Positions 58,897 to 64,000 of a DNA stretch of 64,000 nucleotides are shown piece after piece (position 1 is the first letter of the stretch; every line of letters begins with the position of its first letter). The position numbers and the translations under genes were made by a program. The notes beneath the pieces are model-generated. The model saw only the letters and a list, made by a program, of their open reading frames with translations, was not told the origin of the DNA and did no database searches. This DNA is from Pokkaliibacter sp046614695. GTDB taxonomy: Bacteria > Pseudomonadota > Gammaproteobacteria > Pseudomonadales > Balneatricaceae. The stretch spans positions 186,001 to 250,000 of the forward strand of contig NZ_JBKKHQ010000001.1 of NCBI RefSeq assembly GCF_046614695.1, given 5' to 3'.

Positions 58897-61800
58897 TTAG
58901 TCCTCAGGCTCGTAACCCAGGTTTGGCGAAAGCCAGCGCTCGGCGACATGTTTTTCCATGCCTGCGCGGTGAGCGTAGTCTTCCACCTGATCCTCACTGA
59001 TTTTACCCACGCCGAAATATTTGGATTCCGGATGGCTGAAGTACCAGCCAGACACCGCTGCCGTCGGGAACATCGCCATGGATTCCGTCAGGGTAATACC
59101 GGCTTTCTCCTCGGGTAAAATCAGCTCCCACATGAGCTTCTTCTCAAGGTGATCAGGACAGGCCGGATAACCCGGCGCAGGTCGAATTCCCTGATATTTC
59201 TCTTTGATCAGCTCTTCGTTGCTGAGATTTTCATCGGGCGCGTAGCCCCAGTAATCCTTACGCACGCACTCATGCAGGTATTCTGCGAAGGCTTCGGCAA
59301 AGCGGTCCGCCAGCGCCTTGATCATGATGGATTTGTAGTCATCGTGATCGGCTTCAAACTTCTCCACCCAGTGATCAATGCCTTCACCGGCGCACACCGC
59401 AAAAGCGCCGAAGTAATCGGCAATGCCTTCCGGCGCGACGTAATCACTCAGGCAGTGGTTGTATTTGCCTTCGATCTTCTGGGTTTGCTGACGCAGATGA
59501 TGCAGCACCATGCGCTCTTCGCTGCGGGTTTCATCCGTCCAGATGACGATGTCATCGCCACGGCTGTTGGCCGGGAATAACTCCAGCACCGCACGCGGGC
59601 GCAGCCACTTCTCGGCAATGATCTGATCCAGCATGGCCTGCGCATCGTTAAAGAGCTTGGTCGCCTCTTCACCGACTACTTCATCGGTCAGAATGCGCGG
59701 GTAGCGCCCTGCCAGTTCCCAGGAAGCGAAGAACGGCGTCCAGTCGATGTACTTACGCAGGGTTTCCAGCGACACATCATCAAGCACAATCAGCCCCTGC
59801 TGCTTCGGCACGGGTGGCTCGTAGCCTTTCCATTGCAGAGGCTCAGGGTTGGAACGTGCACGCTCCAGCGTCACACGCTGGGCATCGCCGCGCTTGTTGC
59901 GATGGCGCTCACGCAGCTCTTCGTATTCGGCTTTGACTTCAGCTACAAAGCGGTCGTGGTGCACCTTGCTCAGCAGCTGGCTGACAACGCTGACGGAGCG
60001 CGACGCGTTCGGCACGTACACCACCTGATTATTGTGGTAGTTCGGCTCGATCTTAACCGCCGTGTGAATCTTCGAGGTGGTGGCGCCACCGATCATCAGC
60101 GGGATATGGAAATCCTGACGCTGCATTTCCTTGGCGACGTGCACCATTTCATCCAGCGACGGGGTAATCAGGCCGGACAGGCCGATAACATCGCACTTCT
60201 CTTCACGGGCGGTACGCAGAATCTTCTCGGCAGGCACCATGACACCGAGGTCGACGATTTCATAGTTATTACATTGCAGCACCACGCCGACGATATTTTT
60301 ACCGATGTCGTGCACGTCACCTTTAACGGTGGCCATCAGCACTTTACCGGCGGAACTTGAGGTACCCGCAAGGTCCTGATTCTGGCGCTTCTCTTCCTCG
60401 ATAAAGGGCATGAGATAAGCCACAGCTTTTTTCATCACACGCGCCGATTTCACCACCTGCGGCAGGAACATTTTACCCGCGCCAAAGAGGTCGCCGACGA
60501 TGCTCATCCCGTCCATCAGCGGGCCTTCGATCAGCTCCAGCGGACGGCTGAACTGATGACGGGCTTCTTCGACGTCATCATCGACGAAGTCAGCAATACC
60601 CTTGACCAGCGCATGGCTCAGACGTTCATTGACGGGCAGTTCGCGCCATTTGGTATCGGCTTTGTTTTCCGCCGCCTGACCGGTGGAGTTGTACTTTGGC
60701 GCAATCTCCAGCAGCTTTTCGGTGGCATCGTCGTGGCGGTTGAGTACCGCATCCTCGACCGCATCACGCAGTTCTGCCGGAATATCTTCGTAAATTGCCA
60801 GCTGACCGGCGTTGACGATACCCATGGTCATGCCTTCGCGGATCGCGTAGTACAGGAACACCGAGTGAATCGCTTCACGCACCGGGTTATTGCCACGGAA
60901 GGAGAAAGAAACGTTGGACACACCGCCGGAAATCTTGGCGTAAGGCAGCGTTTTCTTGATTACGCGACACGCCTGAATAAAGTCGACGGCGTAGTTGTTG
61001 TGCTCTTCAATACCGGTCGCGATGGCGAAGATATTGGGGTCGAAAATAATATCTTCCGGCGGGAAGCCCAATTGCTCGGTCAGGATCTTATAAGAACGGG
61101 TACAGATCTCGATTTTGCGCGCTTCGGTATCGGCCTGCCCGACTTCATCGAAGGCCATCACGATCACCGCCGCACCGTAACGGCGCACCAGCGTTGCCTG
61201 CTGAATGAACTTCTCTTCCCCTTCTTTCAGGGAAATGGAGTTCACGATGCCTTTACCCTGAATGCACTTAAGGCCCGCTTCGATGACTTCCCACTTGGAG
61301 GAGTCGATCATGATCGGTACTTTGGCGATATCCGGCTCACCGGCGATCAGGTTCAGGAAACGGGTCATGGCTTCGAGCGCATCAAGCATGCCCTCGTCCA
61401 TGTTGATATCGATTACCTGCGCGCCGTTTTCCACCTGTTGACGCGCGACGACTAACGCCTCGTCATACAGGCCTTCTTTAATAAGACGCTTGAACATGGC
61501 CGAACCGGTGACGTTGGTACGCTCACCCACGTTCACGAAGAGGCTGTCTTCCGCGATGGTAACAGGCTCAAGGCCGGCCAGACGACAGGCCACCGGCACC
61601 TGCGGAATTTCACGGGGCGCTTTGCCTTTCACATAATCAGCAAAGGCTTTGATGTGCTCAGGCGTGGTACCGCAGCAACCGCCGAGAATGTTGATGAAGC
61701 CTTCATCAATCCACTGGCCGACTTCGGCCAGCATTTCCTCAGGGGTTTCATCGTACTCACCAAACTCATTCGGCAGACCCGCATTCGGGTGAGCTGACAC

Positions 61801-62616
61801 ATAAGTGGTGGAAACACGGCTTAATTCTTCTACGTACTGACGCAGATCCTTCGGCCCCAGAGCACAGTTAAGGCCAATCGAGACAGGCTCAGCGTGGTTG
61901 ACCGAGTTATAGAACGCTTCTGTCGTTTGGCCGGACAGGGTTCGGCCTGAAGCGTCGGTAATGGTGCCGGAGATCATGATCGGCAAAGACAGGCCATGAT
62001 CATCAAAATAGGCACGGCAGGCGAAAATCGCCGCCTTGGCGTTCAGGGTATCGAAGATGGTTTCGATCAGAATCAGATCCGCCCCGCCCTTCACCAGACC
62101 GTCAATGGATTCGGTGTAGGCTTCTACCAGCTGATCAAAGCTGACGTTACGAAAGCCCGGGTCGTTAACATCCGGAGAAATCGACGCGGTGCGGTTGGTC
62201 GGGCCAAGTACCCCGGCGACAAAACGCGGCTTTTCAGGATTGGAGTGGTTGTACTCATCGGCCAGCGCACGACAGATCTTCGCTGCTTCGAGGTTGATCT
62301 CATGAGACAGGGCTTCCATCTCATAATCCGCCATGGCGATGCGGGTAGCGTTGAAGGTGTTGGTTTCCAGAATATCGGCACCGGCATCAAGATAAGCACG
62401 GTGGATATTGCTGATCACCTCAGGCTGCGTGATCACCAGCAAGTCGTTGTTGCCCTTGATATCCAGCGGCCAGTCAGCGAAGCGCTCACCACGAAAGTCG
62501 GCTTCTTCCAGCTTCTGGTTCTGGATCATGGTGCCCATGCCGCCATCCAGAATCAGGATACGTTTGGCTAATTCGGCACGGATATCAGGTCGTTGTTGGG
62601 TCACGTCAGTCTTCAC
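58897..62616 (-). CDS. metH: Methionine synthase, cobalamin-dependent
   Basis: A 1239-aa four-module enzyme that methylates homocysteine using methyltetrahydrofolate. In order: the homocysteine domain (ILDGGMGTMIQ, zinc site INILGGCCGTTPEHIKA), the folate domain (NVGERTNVTGSAMFKRL), the cobalamin domain with the ligand histidine in TVKGDVHDIGKNIVGVVLQCNNYE, and the reactivation domain that binds SAM (RPAPGYPACPDHLEK, AVSGWYFSHPESKYFGVGKI). All modules are present and the length is normal. The 116 bp before it shows no cobalamin riboswitch. Confidence 0.97.
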   Translation of the reverse strand: MKTDVTQQRPDIRAELAKRILILDGGMGTMIQNQKLEEADFRGERFADWPLDIKGNNDLLVITQPEVISNIHRAYLDAGADILETNTFNATRIAMADYEMEALSHEINLEAAKICRALADEYNHSNPEKPRFVAGVLGPTNRTASISPDVNDPGFRNVSFDQLVEAYTESIDGLVKGGADLILIETIFDTLNAKAAIFACRAYFDDHGLSLPIMISGTITDASGRTLSGQTTEAFYNSVNHAEPVSIGLNCALGPKDLRQYVEELSRVSTTYVSAHPNAGLPNEFGEYDETPEEMLAEVGQWIDEGFINILGGCCGTTPEHIKAFADYVKGKAPREIPQVPVACRLAGLEPVTIAEDSLFVNVGERTNVTGSAMFKRLIKEGLYDEALVVARQQVENGAQVIDINMDEGMLDALEAMTRFLNLIAGEPDIAKVPIMIDSSKWEVIEAGLKCIQGKGIVNSISLKEGEEKFIQQATLVRRYGAAVIVMAFDEVGQADTEARKIEICTRSYKILTEQLGFPPEDIIFDPNIFAIATGIEEHNNYAVDFIQACRVIKKTLPYAKISGGVSNVSFSFRGNNPVREAIHSVFLYYAIREGMTMGIVNAGQLAIYEDIPAELRDAVEDAVLNRHDDATEKLLEIAPKYNSTGQAAENKADTKWRELPVNERLSHALVKGIADFVDDDVEEARHQFSRPLELIEGPLMDGMSIVGDLFGAGKMFLPQVVKSARVMKKAVAYLMPFIEEEKRQNQDLAGTSSSAGKVLMATVKGDVHDIGKNIVGVVLQCNNYEIVDLGVMVPAEKILRTAREEKCDVIGLSGLITPSLDEMVHVAKEMQRQDFHIPLMIGGATTSKIHTAVKIEPNYHNNQVVYVPNASRSVSVVSQLLSKVHHDRFVAEVKAEYEELRERHRNKRGDAQRVTLERARSNPEPLQWKGYEPPVPKQQGLIVLDDVSLETLRKYIDWTPFFASWELAGRYPRILTDEVVGEEATKLFNDAQAMLDQIIAEKWLRPRAVLELFPANSRGDDIVIWTDETRSEERMVLHHLRQQTQKIEGKYNHCLSDYVAPEGIADYFGAFAVCAGEGIDHWVEKFEADHDDYKSIMIKALADRFAEAFAEYLHECVRKDYWGYAPDENLSNEELIKEKYQGIRPAPGYPACPDHLEKKLMWELILPEEKAGITLTESMAMFPTAAVSGWYFSHPESKYFGVGKISEDQVEDYAHRAGMEKHVAERWLSPNLGYEPED

Positions 62617-62732
62617 TCTTCATCACTACAGCGCGGCACGCACACCGGGCTTGATGTTATCTGGTTAATCGAGACGAATCTCAAGGGCCGTCTTGGCGGC
62701 CTCAGTTATCACGGTTGCTCGATGAGTACGCC

Positions 62733-63365
62733 TCAGGCCGCTTGATACTGGGCGGCAGGCACACCGCTGTGGAAACGGAACTGCTCATCTTCCGACAGCA
62801 CCAGTTCGGCTTCTTTCTCAGCAAAAAAAGCGATGCGATCTTCAATCGGGCCGGTGGCGTATTCCCGCGCCAGCTTGAGGTAATGCTGGTAATGGCGCGC
62901 TTCACTTTTCAGCAGGCTGGTATAGAAGGCACCCAGCTCTTCATCGAGGTGCGGGGCAATCTTGGCGAAGCGCTCGCAGGAGCGCGCCTCAACGAAGGCA
63001 CCAATAATCATCACATCGACCAGCCGATAAGGCTCAGAGGTGCGCACATGGCGACGAAGGCCTGAGGCATAACGCGCAGCACCAATATGACGAAACTCGA
63101 TATTACGCTTGGCCAGAATGGTGAGTACCTGTTCAAAGTGAATCAGCTCCTCACGGGCAAGACGCGCCATTTTGGTCAGCAGCTCAGCGCGATCGGGGTA
63201 GCGATAAATCAGCGCCATCGCCGTTGCAGCGGCTTTTTGCTCGCAGTGGGCGTGATCCACCAGCATCACATCCTGATGCTTAAGCGCCGCCTGCACCCAG
63301 GCATCCGGGGTTTCACAGTTAAGAAAGGAACGAATTGAATCCAGCGCGTCGTTCAGTGAGGCCAC
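62733..63365 (-). CDS. miaE: tRNA-(ms2io6A)-hydroxylase MiaE
   Basis: A diiron enzyme that hydroxylates the isopentenyl group of ms2i6A-37 in tRNA. The 210-aa ferritin-like protein has the metal-binding helices DHAHCEQKAAATAMALIYRYPD, LAREELIHFEQVLTIL, GAFVEARSCERFAKIAPHLDEELGAFY and EARHYQHYL. The start is taken as GTG at 63365, where GGGA lies seven bases upstream, giving the family length; the frame is open to 63428. Its promoter lies in the region shared with acnB. Confidence 0.93.
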   Translation of the reverse strand: MASLNDALDSIRSFLNCETPDAWVQAALKHQDVMLVDHAHCEQKAAATAMALIYRYPDRAELLTKMARLAREELIHFEQVLTILAKRNIEFRHIGAARYASGLRRHVRTSEPYRLVDVMIIGAFVEARSCERFAKIAPHLDEELGAFYTSLLKSEARHYQHYLKLAREYATGPIEDRIAFFAEKEAELVLSEDEQFRFHSGVPAAQYQAA

Positions 63366-63522
63366 GTTAATTTCCCATACCAGCGTCTTGCAATAACAGC
63401 GCGGGATTATAGCAGCTACGATCTGCAATTTCGCGGTTCTTGGACTACGCTTTACTGTTGTTCGACTGCGCCGCAGGTTGTCGCCTATCCAAAAGTCTAA
63501 CTTGTTGAAATCCGGGCGATAC

Positions 63523-63548
63523 TTAACTTAATCACGGGATTGAGTTAA
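63523..63548. promoter_or_regulatory. Dyad upstream of acnB
   Basis: TTAACTTAATC and GATTGAGTTAA are inverted copies (10 of 11 exact, one G:T) separated by ACGG. The size and AT content suggest an operator for a dimeric regulator. I cannot name the protein. Confidence 0.5.
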
Positions 63549-63578
63549 ACTTCGCGCACCCAATATCAAGACCCGCTG

Positions 63579-63655
63579 GGGGCATCTCCAAAAACCAGCA
63601 TGATCCTGAAAATCGGGTCCTGAAGCACGGCATGGTAGGTTTTTGGAGGTGTCCC
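63579..63655 (+). repeat. Long-stem inverted repeat in the acnB leader
   Basis: GGGGCATCTCCAAAAACC (63579-63596) pairs with GGTTTTTGGAGGTGTCCC (63638-63655), 18 bp with two G:T and a 41-base loop. This could be an RNA structure in the acnB leader or a short non-autonomous mobile element. No clear target-site duplication was seen. Confidence 0.55.
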
Positions 63656-63674
63656 GCAGAGGCTGACTCTTCAC

Positions 63675-63700
63675 GGTATGGATTCATTGCACTCCATACC
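63675..63700 (+). promoter_or_regulatory. Hairpin in the acnB leader
   Basis: GGTATGGA / TCCATACC is a perfect 8-bp stem with a 10-base loop, 83 bp before the acnB start. There is no T-run, so it is not a standard terminator. Confidence 0.45.
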
Positions 63701-63782
63701 GAGCAGGGTCGAATCGGACAGTGTGTCTGTTTCGCTGACGTCATCCCGACTCGGCTACATATATAATGATGAGGGCTATACC

Positions 63783-64000
63783 GTGCTTGATGCTTACCGT
63801 GAACACGTAGCAGAACGTGCTGCGCAGGGGATTCCTCCCAAGCCCCTGGACCCAGAGCAAACCGTCGCTCTGGTGGATCTCCTGAAAAACCCACCTGCTG
63901 GTGAAGAAGAATTCCTGCTGGAACTGCTGACCAACCGCGTTCCTGCCGGTGTTGACCAGGCGGCCTATGTTAAAGCCGGTTTCCTGGCAGCTATCGCCAA
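63783..64000 (+). CDS. acnB: Aconitate hydratase B, N-terminal part, cut by window edge
   Basis: The first 72 codons of AcnB, the main TCA-cycle aconitase. LDAYREHVAERAAQGIPPKPLDPEQTVALVDLLKNPPAGEEEFLLELLTNRVPAGVDQAAYVKAGFLAAIA-type sequence is almost the same as the E. coli AcnB N-terminal HEAT-like domain. The start is GTG at 63783 with GAGGG about eight bases before it. The iron-sulfur ligands lie beyond the window. AcnB is also an iron-responsive RNA-binding protein in E. coli. Confidence 0.95.
   Translation, partial: MLDAYREHVAERAAQGIPPKPLDPEQTVALVDLLKNPPAGEEEFLLELLTNRVPAGVDQAAYVKAGFLAAIA

Larger units (their letters stand above)
63366..63782. other. Gap of 417 bp between miaE and acnB with three dyads
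   Basis: This divergent region holds an 11-bp dyad (63523), an 18-bp long-range inverted repeat (63579-63655) and an 8-bp hairpin (63675). No gene, tRNA or terminator with a T-run was found. The long leader ahead of acnB would contain the last two structures. Confidence 0.6.

Noticed and set aside
62617..62732. Possible cobalamin riboswitch before metH
   Set aside because: The region is only 116 bp and lacks a recognisable B12-box or a suitable structure.
63762..63767. Perfect TATAAT before acnB as its -10 box
   Set aside because: It would place the transcript start within a few bases of the GTG and ahead of or inside the ribosome binding site, with no matching -35; more likely chance AT-rich sequence.
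63532..63894. 120-codon minus-strand ORF overlapping the acnB start
   Set aside because: It overlaps the clear acnB coding sequence and the leader dyads, and the translation is low-complexity without family features.
1..64000. CRISPR arrays, IS elements, prophage, tRNA or rRNA genes, anti-phage systems
   Set aside because: I looked for regularly spaced repeats, transposase or integrase frames, cloverleaf sequences and known defence families, and found none.

Overview
The window is about 64 kb of chromosomal DNA from a gammaproteobacterium, most likely in the Oceanospirillales/Pseudomonadales part of the class and possibly a member of Halomonadaceae. The main evidence is the Pseudomonas-type backbone gyrA-serC-pheA-tyrA/aroA-cmk-rpsA-ihfB-lapA-lapB-pyrF. 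Diverging from it is ubiG-mupP-yciK, the same order as in Pseudomonas. Further support comes from a fused TyrA-AroA protein, a PA2778/PA2779 gene pair, a NosP/NahK-like pair and a three-domain fructose PTS protein (EIIA-HPr-EI). Coding density is high. I see no rRNA, tRNA, IS element, prophage or CRISPR array; the genus is not certain.

Layout. Positions 1-7281 carry the start of a DMT transporter gene (cut by the window edge), tcdA facing csdE-csdA (sulfur transfer and tRNA t6A cyclisation), a GIY-YIG protein, a permuted NlpC/P60-like protein, a HlyU-like protein, the PA2779/PA2778 pair and rlmA. Positions 7297-19994 are one long minus-strand housekeeping block running from gyrA to pyrF. Positions 20239-29478 hold ubiG-mupP-yciK, a spermidine-synthase-like pair, mtgA, smrA and small metabolic genes. 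Positions 29550-31398 hold an XRE-cupin regulator divergent from a BenE transporter, with two dyads between them. Positions 31533-37871 hold an ExaC-like aldehyde dehydrogenase, a LuxR-type response regulator, a BON protein, and a FIST sensor overlapping a hybrid histidine kinase. Positions 38171-47017 hold MarC, a phosphodiesterase, a lipid kinase, a hydroxyacid dehydrogenase, an extradiol dioxygenase, dapA, a PepSY/DUF2946 pair and a DUF5610 protein. Positions 47090-54177 are the fructose system fruBKA with divergent cra. Positions 54194-58831 are two LysR/exporter pairs and a secreted esterase. The window ends with metH, miaE and the first 72 codons of acnB.

How the genes work together. 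pheA and tyrA give Phe and Tyr synthesis from chorismate, and serC supports Ser and PLP supply. lapA/lapB tune lipopolysaccharide synthesis, and mtgA and mupP act in cell wall polymerisation and recycling. fruB-fruK-fruA import and phosphorylate fructose under a Cra-type repressor that has two well-matched operators in front of fruB. The exaC/response-regulator/NosP-NahK block resembles the alcohol-oxidation and nitric-oxide signalling neighbourhood of Pseudomonas aeruginosa.

The most unusual observation is the TyrA-AroA fusion. The TyrA half keeps its motifs. The full-length AroA half has replaced many residues that are nearly invariant in EPSP synthases: the equivalents of E. coli K22, N94, G96, K340, E341, R344, D384, H385 and K411. 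It looks like a pseudoenzyme domain kept in frame. Other non-coding features worth study are a structured leader with a mini-ORF before dapA, three dyads before acnB, a 16-bp dyad between exaC and the response regulator with a near-copy upstream of a pseudouridine synthase gene, and the paired operators before benE. All calls come from reading the sequence and translations; no database search was run.
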